64,000 nucleotides of DNA from Diaporthe sp. PMI_573. Lineage: Eukaryota; Ascomycota; Sordariomycetes; Diaporthales; Diaporthaceae. The notes beneath the pieces are model-generated. The model searched no databases. It was given only the letters and a program-made list of their open reading frames with translations, and was not told the origin of the DNA. Shown here piece after piece: positions 54,048 to 63,536 of this stretch. Position 1 is the first letter of the stretch. Each line of letters opens with the position of its first letter. The stretch lies in NCBI GenBank assembly GCA_021399435.1, contig JAJTUP010000157.1, positions 1-64,000 on the forward strand, written 5' to 3'. A program made the translations under genes and the position numbers.

Positions 54048-55027
54048 TTATCTTAGTGTTCGTGTGATAGATATTCCCGCATCACGAAAGTGGCTCTCTG
54101 CAATGTCCGAATCGTCGCCAACTACGTCAACGCACCACTCCAAGAACATTTTGAACTCTCTTGCAATAAAGTCTTCGTTTTCGTACCAATTTTTCTTGAT
54201 GGGTTTCTTGAGGACGCCAAAGTACTCCTCGATGGGATTGAAGTCGGGCGAGTAGGGCGATAAGAACTCTAATACCACACCTGCATCTCGACACATCTGT
54301 ATGATTGTGTCTGAATGATGCCAAGAAGCGTTGTCCATAACGATGACGGATTTCGGCTCCGGGTATCTGCCACAGTGGTGTAGTAGTTGCGCTATGAAGT
54401 CCTCAAACAGATCACTGTCTGTTGATCCCTGGTAAACTCGTCTTAGTACAATGCCATCTTGTGCGTATGCCGGAAGGATGTGCCACCGTTTCCGCGACCG
54501 AACTTCGTGATCTCGACTGGGGAGGACCCCTTCGGAGACCAACCCCATCGCCTGTACCCGACCCTTTTATCGCAGCCGGACTCGTCAACAAAGACGAGTT
54601 GGTGGGACTCGTAACGGGACATCCTATGAAGATAGTGATCTCGAAGGTCATCATCCCGTTGGTGCGCGATGCGACGAATTATCTTTCTCGTCCAGCCAAT
54701 CGATCGCGGGGTCCGAGTGATCGATCTCTTTGGAATCCTCGTTCTAAAGTGTCGGTAGAGGAAATTTTCCATCTCGCATCGATACATATACGATTATTTG
54801 ACCAGTACATCGAGGAGCGCTTTCTGCAAGGCTGAAGTCATGCGACTGCGGCGGCCGGCGCGAGTTGATTTTTGGGCAGGCATTTCGGACTGTTGCCTTT
54901 CTGATTTAATCCTTTGCACGGTGCGCGCGCTGCAAGAGGCCTCAGAGGCTATTGTCTGGGAATCGAAATCTTGTGTTAGCAGAGATTGAATGAGAATACG
55001 CGTTGCAGGATCAAGTTGTGGCGCCAT
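54048..55027 (-). pseudogene. Tc1/mariner-type transposase (DDE_3), stop and frameshift
   Basis: The N-terminal HTH part (PQLDPATRILIQSLLTQDFD, SARTVQRIKSERQQ) starts at ATG 55027. A TAA at 54796-54794 interrupts it, but the same frame continues with MYRCEMENFLYRHF. The catalytic triad regions are present: VFVDESGCDKRVGYRRWGWS (first Asp), VIVMDNASWHH (second Asp) and YSPDFNPIEEYFGVLK (final Glu). A single-base change near 54488-54495, beside FGRG, shifts the frame before RWHILPAYAQDGIVLRRVYQ. The length is otherwise right for a Tc1-like transposase (about 320 residues). I could not find convincing terminal inverted repeats. The stop would fit a C-to-T change of a Gln codon. Confidence 0.82.
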
Positions 55028-55382
55028 GGTTGCAGCTTCTGCGGGACGTGAATTTCAGAGCAAGTATATGAAGCGAGAGAAGAACAGGACAGGAAGTGGG
55101 GGATCGTTCACCTGATGGAAGATTGCAGTATAGGGCAGGTTGGTTATGGGCAGTCTGAACTGTTAGGTCCTGTTCATTTAATACCTCTGTGCTACACTAG
55201 TGATCTGCCAAGCCACGTAAAGCCACGGACCCACACCACCACTACTAAAAGCGTTAAGTCAAGATTTCAGCGACACCCATTTCGCCCTTTACGGGTCAGT
55301 CCTGCCGGGCGTAATAAAATGTGTGTGTGTGTGTGTGTACAGTACAGTACAATGCAGTAGTGTACTGTAATTATGCTATGTA
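55028..55382. repeat. Spacer with (TG)n microsatellite and shared hairpin motif
   Basis: Between the Tc1-like and pogo copy B elements. 55284-55320 (GCCCTTTACGGG...TGCCGGGCGTAATAAA) followed by about nine TG units (55320-55338) resembles 27980-28042. It may be the 3' tail of an unidentified repeat family. The rest is unremarkable. Confidence 0.45.
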
Positions 55383-55430
55383 ACGTCCCCGGCCCGGCTT
55401 CCGCCCCCCCCCTGATTCCGCCCCCTTCCC

Positions 55431-57071
55431 TCACGACCGCCCCCTTCGCCTCGTCGCCGACGACGCCGCCACCACGATAGTTGACCTCGCTTCCGATGGT
55501 GTTTCCGACTCTTCTGAAGCGTCGCTTTCTTCTGATACCACCCCCGCTTCAATCTGAGTCCTCCGAATGGCCTCGATATCGGCGAAAAGTTCATTCGGGT
55601 CAAGTTGAACCTTCTTCCTTCGGACTACCCTACTGGCTTCAATCTGGGCTTCCAACTCTCGGGCTTTTTGTGAGGACATCGTCAGATCGACGTCTATCTG
55701 GTCCCAACTTTTGAGGATTTTCCTGAAGAGGAGTCGTGATGTGGGGCTGAGATTCTTCTGACGGGCATACCGAGCCACCATACCCCTTAGGTCTTGAGAT
55801 CGCTTAGGGGTCGCAAAAATGGTCCCTCGAGGCCGACAAAAACACTTATCAGTGCAGAAATGGCTGCTGGAGCTATTGGTACCGCCAGATTCCAACGATC
55901 TCGCTTCCTTCTCGCGATTATCGGCGATAAAGTGGCTTCCGAGTGCCCTATGCTTAGACACTGGCCAGAGACCAGTCGCCCGCCAGCCAGAACGTATATT
56001 TGCTTCCGTCAAAGTGTCAATTCGAGCCTTGTGATAGCAATAAAGAAACCGTTTCTTTGCCACGACTGTTGACGAATCATGCCCTCCCTGGTGATCGAGA
56101 TGCTTCTTAAATGCGAGCTTTAGAGGGCCGAAGATCGCCACATCGAGCGGTTGCAGCATATGCGAAGTATGGGCGGGCAAAAAAACGATATACACCTTAT
56201 TCGAGAAGCATTCCCACATAAACTCGACCGTTGTATGTGTATGGTGCCCATCGATCACGAGAAGGCGCCATTCTAATGGGTCCTCTGGTACTGTTTGAGG
56301 AAGGAAGACCTTCCGAAGCCAGTGGATAGCGATAGGTTCCTCCATCCACCCCTTCTTCGTCGCCGTGAACTGCCAGCCCTCGTGATCTTCAAGGGCGATA
56401 GGAAACCACTGCTGCTGAATGCTGAGTCCCTTAAAAATAACGAGTGGGACGAGGAACTTGCCCGTGGCGGAGATACACTCAAGGAAGGAGGTCCACGCTC
56501 TCGAATTAAAGTCCTTCTGAAGAAGCTGGCTTCCTTCCGAATAGCCGATCGTGAGCGCCTTCTCGGACTTGCCCTCCATCAGCCCGCCCTCGTCGGCATT
56601 CCATCGGTTGGCCGGCTTAATTGCCTTCACGATAGGCAACTGCATGAAGTCAAACCACAACCCAACGTTCTTTTTGGTAGCTGCCCTTAGCCGTTTAGCC
56701 TCAACGCGCTGGTACTTACGGCTTTGGAGGATAGGGTGACGAAGGAAAAAGGCCCTCAGCCACTTCCTTCCGAGAGGAGCGACCTCCTTCCCCGACGAGG
56801 CCATTCGGGCTGCCAGAGCCCTCGTTTCCCAGCGAGTTAACGCATGGCCCAAGCTGCTTTGGTTGATAAGGAATAGGGCCAATCGATCCTCCTGATCATC
56901 AGAAAGAGGCCTCTGAGGTTCGTGAGAAACGCGCTGACTTTGCGCGCCGGCGAGGCGATCGCGAAGTGTGGAACGGGGGATATGCCAGGTCCTGCAAGCC
57001 TGCTTGACGGGCATTCCATCCCTGCACGCAACAAGGGCGTCATGGATCTCGGCTTCCCCATAGGGCTTCAT
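55431..57071 (-). CDS. pogo-like transposase (HTH_Psq, CENP-B, DDE_1), intact
   Basis: 546 residues from ATG 57071. The N-terminus is a Psq/CENP-B-type helix-turn-helix (DALVACRDGMPVKQACRTWH, PRSTLRDRLAG), followed by a CENP-B-like region (DRLALFLINQSSLGHALTR). The DDE_1 core has WNADEGGLMEG (first Asp), LLVIDGHHTHT (second) and SHMLQPLDVAIFGPLK (third). The C-terminal ~150 residues are charged and partly coiled coil, ending in a Ser/Thr/Arg tail. The ATG was chosen because it lies 70 bp downstream of a TATA box, while the open sequence above lacks an ATG. No disruption is visible. Confidence 0.93.
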   Translation of the reverse strand: MKPYGEAEIHDALVACRDGMPVKQACRTWHIPRSTLRDRLAGAQSQRVSHEPQRPLSDDQEDRLALFLINQSSLGHALTRWETRALAARMASSGKEVAPLGRKWLRAFFLRHPILQSRKYQRVEAKRLRAATKKNVGLWFDFMQLPIVKAIKPANRWNADEGGLMEGKSEKALTIGYSEGSQLLQKDFNSRAWTSFLECISATGKFLVPLVIFKGLSIQQQWFPIALEDHEGWQFTATKKGWMEEPIAIHWLRKVFLPQTVPEDPLEWRLLVIDGHHTHTTVEFMWECFSNKVYIVFLPAHTSHMLQPLDVAIFGPLKLAFKKHLDHQGGHDSSTVVAKKRFLYCYHKARIDTLTEANIRSGWRATGLWPVSKHRALGSHFIADNREKEARSLESGGTNSSSSHFCTDKCFCRPRGTIFATPKRSQDLRGMVARYARQKNLSPTSRLLFRKILKSWDQIDVDLTMSSQKARELEAQIEASRVVRRKKVQLDPNELFADIEAIRRTQIEAGVVSEESDASEESETPSEARSTIVVAASSATRRRGRS

Positions 57072-57140
57072 GATGACTAGGTTGATGCTTGGAAGAAGTT
57101 TGGTGACCAGAAAAAATTCTCTCGGAAAGATATGGTTGAG

Positions 57141-57148
57141 TTTATATA
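57141..57148 (-). promoter_or_regulatory. TATA box of pogo copy B transposase gene
   Basis: Reads TATATAAA on the minus strand, 70 bp upstream of the ATG at 57071 and just inside the right terminal repeat. Its spacing fits an internal promoter for the transposase. Confidence 0.55.
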
Positions 57149-57232
57149 GGGTGGGGGCAGACGCGTACACGCGTGAACGCGGATGTGGGGGGGGCGGAAT
57201 CAGGGGGGGGGCGGAAGCCGGGCCGGGGACGT

Positions 57233-57729
57233 TAACGTCTTATGCCTTTTCGTAGCAAGGGCGCCTTCCAGATACTGTACTTTGCGTTGAGGTGTATCTG
57301 CCGCACATGCATATTATTAGACAATGTACTACTAACTATCAAGGGTGGCCGCTTCCACATCTGTATCTCGACATCCCGAGCTCAGGAGATCATTCATTAA
57401 GCCCGTTGAGTTGGCCCGGAAAGGATACCCTCGTAATAATCTGGAGCGAACTGCTTGACCTCAAAACACCAAATTATCGATATCACGGATATGATCCTCC
57501 GTGGAGGCGTATGGTATGTGATTCTCAGAGTCGAGGCTTCTATGAGGCTAGGAGATGTTCAACACAACGATGACATCCGACCATGGGTGGTGGAAGACTT
57601 GACGATCAAGTGGTGGCCAGGAAATCTAGCGAACTATTACCTGAATCGACAATGGGTGAAAATCCCAGTGTTATGATCACATCAAACCTTTGTAGGGCTT
57701 AGTAGGTAACCTATCGGGTTTACGTTAGC
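57233..57729. other. Spacer between pogo copy B and the copia LTR
   Basis: About 500 bp. No gene or terminal repeat was recognised. Confidence 0.4.
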
Positions 57730-57924
57730 TGTCAGATGTGACGGGTGCTTTGGGTTAGGTGCCTGAGGCATCAATGGTTGAATCATGACAAAACCAATCC
57801 CCCTTACGGGCGGGGTCCCACCAAGGAACCAAGACAAGACATCATCACAATACACCCAGTTACCACCCCATCAATTGGACCATAATTACACGTCCCATAT
57901 ACCTAAAAGGGTGATAATCTGACA
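57730..57924 (+). repeat. Left LTR of the copia element
   Basis: 195 bp with TG...CA borders (TGTCAG...CTGACA, a 6-bp inverted pair). Nearly identical to the right LTR. Confidence 0.93.
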
Positions 57925-57958
57925 ATTAAGAGTCTCACTGCCTCAATCCGATTCAAAC

Positions 57959-59192
57959 ATGGCAGATTACGTAAACACGAAGACCCTCAACGCGATACTA
58001 GCGAAACCAGGCGACTGGAACGATTGGCACCACGAATTCGAGCTCCAGGCCCAAACGTTTGGACTTGAATCCCACATAACGAATAAGACTTCCCTACTCC
58101 CTCAGCCGGAGATGCCGGATATTCGAAAGAAGAAATACACCAAGAAACCACACGCACAGCGAAATGCGAGATCACAGATGACCAACGACGAGGAAGAGGA
58201 CGAAGAAACAATCCAAGAAAAGAACAATGGACAATGGATGATGACCGATCTGACCGACAATGGTCTTAAGGCATTTAATCTTGACCTCACCTGGTATAAA
58301 CAACTTGACGCATCGTACAAGGAGGAACGGCAGTCAGTAGAGAAGCTCACAAGGTGGCTGCTCCAAACTGTTGCCCCTGCATACAAGTCAACATGCTGCC
58401 AAGCAGGAGAACCACTCTGGAAATGGCATGACAACTTACAAAAGAGATGTGGCCAAAGCACTCACGACGAGATGCTACATCTTCATCAAGAATACAAGAA
58501 GGTCCTCAAACCACCTCGTACAACCAAAGAGGCGTACAACTGGATCGATAAGTGGGAAGAGATGATGTCCAAAGGGATCCAAAAGAAACTCCCAGAAACA
58601 CAGCATACAACAATCTGGTTTTCAGACTTCCTACTTGCAATACGGGGAGTAATGCCTATCTGGGCCACCTCCTATAAACAAGCACAAAAAACACGCTTCA
58701 GCAGATGGGAGCCTCGAATATCGTGATATCGGGCAAGACTTCCGTCAGGAGTTGGAAAGCCACGACCCCCAAAAGGGAAAGGTCGCGAAAGGAGCTTTTA
58801 CAACTACCTACGATGGCTCTGGTAGTCATGATGACGAAAATGGGGACGCCCATGTCGTTGAAGATTCGAAGCCGCCACGTAGAGGTGCGACTGGTTCACG
58901 TGGTGGAAAGCGCGGGATTCGAGCCGATCCGGGACGTTATTCCTCGGGTCAAAAAGGCTGCCTCGCATGTGCAAATCCCCACGCCCTTGCAGAATGCTAC
59001 TATGTATTCCCTGAGAAGGCATTTCCAAGGTGGAAGCCAAATCAGGATGTCAAAGAAAGAGTTCGTGAAAAACTCGAAAACGATGCTGATTTTCAAGCAC
59101 AGGTCCGAGCCCTCAAAGGTCCGAGATCGAAATCCAAGTCCAAAACCCCTCGTCCGACAAAAGAAGAAGCCGTCGAGGAAGTCGAAGATTGA
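57959..59192 (+). pseudogene. copia Gag, one frameshift
   Basis: Starts at ATG 57959 (ADYVNTKTLNAILAKPGDWN) and gives a helical capsid-like protein with long charged stretches (PPRTTKEAYNWIDKWEEMM). The frame closes at 58726. The expected continuation is in the next frame from about 58705 (DIGQDFRQELESHDPQKG) and includes a zinc-knuckle-like CLACANPHALAEC (CX2CX3HX4C, one residue shorter than the standard knuckle) and a Lys/Ser-rich tail, ending at TGA 59190-59192. A single-base indel near 58705-58720 explains the break. The second part shares its frame with pol. Confidence 0.8.
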
Positions 59193-62100
59193 CTCCCAGG
59201 ATATTGTGTCACGAGTATAGAGGCTAGGGGAGCTTTTGCCATAAACGCAGAAGAATACCCTCTTCGACACTCGGTGATACTTGACCCAGCGAGTACGATC
59301 TCGATCACGAACAACAACGAGCGTCTGTTCAACACGAAACCAGCCACACACGATGACTACCTGTGGGCCGGAGACAGACAGCTGCCAGTACTGGCGTACG
59401 GTACAATGGCGGTCCGCAGCGGATCAACAATCCTACACCTCGAAAACGTTGCCCTCTGCCCGCGACTCCTCACAACACTCGTCTCTCTCAGACAACTCCG
59501 AAGGAAGGGCATCTTCTGGGATAACGAACATGACCCAACAACACTGAAACGACGTGACAGGTCGACCCTGTGCAAACTCAGGGATATTCACGGCCAATAT
59601 GTCATCGAGTACCAACCACACGAAATACAAAGTTCCTTCAACACATGGAGGAAGAAACACACTACCTACACCAAAAGGAGACCACTCACAGGCGAAGCCA
59701 TCCTCTGGCACGGCCGTCTTGGTCACCCAGGCCCCAGCGCGCTTGAACACCTCGTTTCTTCATCTCAGGGGGTGCGCATCCAGGGACCAACAACAGTCGA
59801 ATGTGAAGCTTGTGCCTTAGCCAAGATCACGAGGCAAATCCGTCGAGCACCGAGGGAGATCCTCGAACGAGAAGGCGAAAGGATAGCACTTGACTTTCAC
59901 GACTATGAACCAGGGATCAACAACTATACGTCGCAACTATTGCTCACCTGCAGAGCATCAGGACTCATCTGGGATTACTACCTCGAAAGTCGTGATAGCG
60001 AAACCCTCCTCACGGTTCTGAAATCATTCCTGGGGATGATGAAGACGCAATACAACACCAAGGTCAAGATCATCGAATGTGACGGAGAACTGTTCAGCCG
60101 CAGACGAGCCGTCAGAGAATTTCTCGAGTCAAAACATATCAAGATCGAGCCCTCAGCACCCAACACACAAGCACAAAACGGAGGAGCCGAGCGCTCAGGG
60201 GGTGTGATCAAGGAGAAGATGCGTGCGATGCGAACAAGCTCAAAACTCCCACACTCTCTTTGGCCCGAAATTGGACGAACAACCGTCTATCTCAACAACC
60301 GAACACCAAATTACGGACTGGACTGGAAGGCACCCTACTACCAATTTCACTCAGCGATTGCCAAACGCTTGGGTATCCCACGACCAGATCCAAGACCAGA
60401 TCAAACTCATCTTCGCGTATTTGGCTGCAAGGCCTACGCGATGACCTCAGACGCACAGCTCAAGAAAAGAAGACGTCAACGTCTCGAGCCACGTGCATGG
60501 ATTGGTTACCTTGTTGGATACCGATCATCGAACATCTACCGGATATGGATTCCCTCTACCGGAAAGATTGTCAATACAAGAGACGTGATCTTTAATGAGC
60601 ACGAAGTGTTTGATGGGAATTGGGAAGGCTTCAAAGATGAGCTTCTCACCACAGACATCAATCGTCTCGCGGAGTGGACAAGAAAATACGCCCTCCCAGA
60701 CAATGACACAATATCGGAACCGGAAGGAGAAGATCTGATTGAAGAAAGCTCCCCGGCAGAAGATTCCGAACACGACCGCGAATTTGAGGGACTTGATGCC
60801 GATAGCGCCCAGGAGGCAGACGTAGAGACTGCAGAGGATGATCGCTCCGAGGCGGACCGAGAAAACGGCCCCTACACAGAAGCCAAATTCACCCTACTAC
60901 CTACTCCTCCTCGATCGCCGCCATCAGCCCTGCTCGCACACACAATTCAAACCCAGTCTGGCGAAGAAATGCCGTCTACTGAAGAAAATCAAAAGACAAG
61001 CCCGTGGCAGGCCGCATTCATCGCTGGCACAAAATCTGCCTGGATGGCCAAGTCAGAAGGAAAATACCTGACGAAGGCACAAATTGAAAGACGCTTGCGT
61101 CAGGGGGTGAAGTTGAAAAGAAGCAACCTCCCCGAACCGCCAAGATGGCACAATGACCTGGATAATCATCCACTTGGACCAATATTCAGACAAGCAGAAG
61201 CTGACCATTTGCAGAGTCACATTGAAATGAAGTCATGGACCGAAATCCTCAAGAAAGACCGCCGCGCAGCAGGAAAACAAATCCTGGACTGCATGTGGGT
61301 GTATGTCTACAAATTCAACAAGCATGGCGTTCTTCAGAAATGCAAAGCAAGACTCGTGGTCCGCGGAGATCAACAAGCGCGAGGACAAACACAAGAAACC
61401 TACGCAGCAACTCTCGCGGGACGGTCATTCCGAACACTGACCGCCATTGCCAACAAATTTGATCTCGAGCTGATCCAATACGACGTTGTCAATGCGTTCG
61501 TGCACGCTCCTATCGATCAAGATATCTTCATGAGAATGCCTCGAGGATACGAGAAGAAGGGCACAATCTTGATGCTGAACAAAGCACTCTATGGGCTGCG
61601 GATTTCACCACTGCTCTGGCAAAAGGATTTCACAAAGACACTTGCCCAATGTGGATACAAACAAGTCCCACATGAACCCTGCTGCTACACCAAGAACGGC
61701 ATCCTGGTCTTCTTCTACGTAGACGATATTATCGTTGCGTATAGAAAGAACCGACAAGATCAAGTCGATGAACTTGCCCATCAGCTCCAAGAGAAGTATA
61801 AAATCAGTGGAGGGGACCCGATTCAATGGTTCCTGGGCATGGAGATCCTCAGAGATCGTCCAAACAGACGGATCTGGCTGGCTCAGACCGCATACATTGA
61901 GAAGATTGCCAAACTGGCTAACAAGAAAAATCTCTCCCACACAGTCCCCATGACAGCCGAAGAGCTGGTGCCTCGAATCGACGCCGCCACAGAAGCTGAA
62001 GTCCAGACCTACCAACGAAAGATCGGGTCGCTCCTATTCGCCGCCATTTCCACACGACCAGATATTGCATTTGCCACGTCAAGGCTTGCAAGATTCCTGA

Positions 62101-62748
62101 CAAATCCGAGTCGAAAACACCAAGATGCTGCCGACCGCGTGCTGCTCTACCTCGAACGCACCAAACACCTTGCTCTTTGCTTCAAGGACACCGAAGAATT
62201 GGTTGTCGCAAGCGATGCTTCATTCGCAGACAACACACTCGATCGGAAAAGTTCCCAGGCATTCGCAATGAAACTGTTTGGAGGCCTAATTGGATGGAGA
62301 GCAAACAAGCAAGACACGGTCACTACATCAACAACGGAGGCAGAGCTTCTAGCTCTTGCTCAAGCAGCAAAAGAAACACTATTTGTGAGCCGGCTCCTCA
62401 CAGAACTTTCAGTGGACCTGGACAACAAGCAAATCAAGATCGAATGTGACAACACACAAACAATCAAACTGGTCAACTCAGAAGTCACAACACTCAAGAC
62501 CAAAATTACGACATGTGGACATACACAATCACTGGCTACGGCAGGAAACTCAACGAGGAACAATCCAGGTGGAATACACACCTTCAGCAGAAATGATGGC
62601 AGATGGGTTGACAAAGGCATTACCGGCTGGAAAGTGGAAAGGATTCCTCCACCAGTTGGGCCTAAAAGATGTGAAAACAAGACATGGAGAGACAACGCTA
62701 CGGGAAGACCCCATAAATAACAGACTGAAAGCAGTTGAAGGGGAGTAA
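59193..62748 (+). pseudogene. copia Pol: protease-like start, integrase, RT, RNase H (3' frameshift)
   Basis: Open from the codon after the gag TGA. The protease position reads SVILDPASTISITN; copia normally has D-S/T-G, so the catalytic motif looks altered. The GAG-pre-integrase HHCC finger is WHGRLGHPGPSALEHL...CEACALAK. Integrase Asp and Glu lie in RIALDFHDYEPG, IIECDGELFSR and APNTQAQNGGAERSGGVIKE. RT shows LIQYDVVNAFVHAP and VFFYVDDIIVAY (YVDD). RNase H shows VVASDASFADNT, STTEAELLALAQAAKE and IECDNTQTIKL. A one-base shift near 62480-62505 moves the last part (LRHVDIHNHWLRQE, AEMMADGLTKALP) to another frame ending at 62748. About 1,150 residues are otherwise intact. Confidence 0.9.
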
Positions 62749-62785
62749 AACGCAGACTCCCAGTACCTGCGAGTCTGAGGGGGTG

Positions 62786-62981
62786 TGTCAGATGTGACGG
62801 GTGCTTTGGGTTAGGTGCCTGAGGCATCAATGGTTGAATCATGACAAAAACCAACCCCCCTTACGGGCGGGGTCCCACCAAGGAACCAAGACAAGACATC
62901 ATCACAATACACACAGTTACCACCCCATCAATTGGACCATAATTACACGTCCCACATACCTAAAAGGGTGATAATCTGACA
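62786..62981 (+). repeat. Right LTR of the copia element
   Basis: 196 bp. Compared with the left LTR it has one extra A in an A run, T-to-C after CCAA, C-to-A in ACACNCAG and T-to-C in CCCANATACC. About 98% identity points to a fairly young insertion. Confidence 0.93.
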
Positions 62982-63088
62982 GGTGCAGTTGCGGTTCCTA
63001 ATCGGGTAATCGCTTAAAGCGGTAATTTGCAAGGGGGGGCGAAAATTTTGGGGGTGGAATCCCAGAGCTTAAGAAGACCTTTCGTACC
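62981..63088 (+). repeat. 108-bp direct repeat, copy 1
   Basis: Begins AGGTGCAGTTGCGGTTCCTA exactly at the copia right border and ends CTTTCGTACC. Nearly identical to 63429-63536, differing only in G- and T-run lengths. Confidence 0.92.
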
Positions 63089-63124
63089 TAACTCAAGCAG
63101 AAACAGGAATATCACAAAATGCAA

Positions 63125-63178
63125 ACGACAAGAGCAACGACAAGAGCAACGACAAGAGCAACGACAAGAGCAACGACA
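63125..63178 (+). repeat. Tandem repeat of GACAAGAGCAAC
   Basis: A 12-bp unit repeated about four and a half times without substitutions. Confidence 0.93.
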
Positions 63179-63286
63179 TTTTATTATAAATTGAAGCTCA
63201 CGTGAATCCCACGTGATTCTGAACAGAAAAATCCCAGCCAATGAAGGCTTCTTTGCACTTGATATCGGGGGGGGGGAGGGTTCATC

Positions 63287-63388
63287 CACATGTGCCAAAT
63301 GAGAGTGGGAGGATTAGGACCACATGTGCCAAATGAGAGTGGGAGGATTCGGACCACATGTGCCAAATGAGAGTGGGAGGATTCGGAC
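63287..63388 (+). repeat. 34-bp minisatellite, three copies
   Basis: Three tandem copies of a unit beginning CACATGTGCCAAATGAGAGT. The first has ATTAGGAC where the others have ATTCGGAC. Each unit holds the CACATGTG palindrome. Confidence 0.95.
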
Positions 63389-63428
63389 CATTAGAGGGAC
63401 CCGGATGGGGTTAATCCGGACCAACAAG

Positions 63429-63536
63429 AGGTGCAGTTGCGGTTCCTAATCGGGTAATCGCTTAAAGCGGTAATTTTGCAAGGGGGGCGAAAATTTTGGG
63501 GGTGGAATCCCAGAGCTTAAGAAGACCTTTCGTACC
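63429..63536 (+). repeat. 108-bp direct repeat, copy 2
   Basis: Second copy of 62981-63088. The pair encloses about 340 bp containing both tandem repeats, a layout like a small terminal-repeat retroelement (TRIM), but the ends lack TG...CA. Confidence 0.92.

Larger units (their letters stand above)
55383..57232 (-). mobile_element. pogo/Fot1-like DNA transposon (copy B), apparently complete
   Basis: 1,850-bp element flanked by TA (55381-55382 and 57233-57234). Terminal repeats begin ACGTCCCCGGCCCGGCTTCC on both ends, then include long C/G runs that differ slightly in length. It encodes one uninterrupted transposase on the minus strand and has a TATA-like promoter inside the right end. It is a different family from copy A, sharing only the ACGT ends and TA target. 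Intact ends plus intact ORF make it a candidate autonomous element. Confidence 0.92.
57730..62981 (+). mobile_element. Ty1/copia LTR retrotransposon
   Basis: 5,252 bp with LTRs 57730-57924 and 62786-62981, both beginning TGTCAGATGTGACGGGTGCT and ending ...AATCTGACA. They differ at about three substitutions and one indel. A G-rich polypurine-like tract (GAGTCTGAGGGGG, about 62771-62783) precedes the right LTR. Domain order is gag, protease position, integrase, reverse transcriptase, RNase H, which defines copia. The five bases outside the LTRs do not match (TTAGC left, GGTGC right), so no target duplication survives. Coding defects: frameshift in gag, UGA between gag and pol, frameshift at the C-terminus. 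Confidence 0.93.

Noticed and set aside
63287..63388. 34-bp repeats as telomere or centromere satellite
   Set aside because: Only three copies, and the unit has no TTAGGG-type motif. An ordinary minisatellite is enough.
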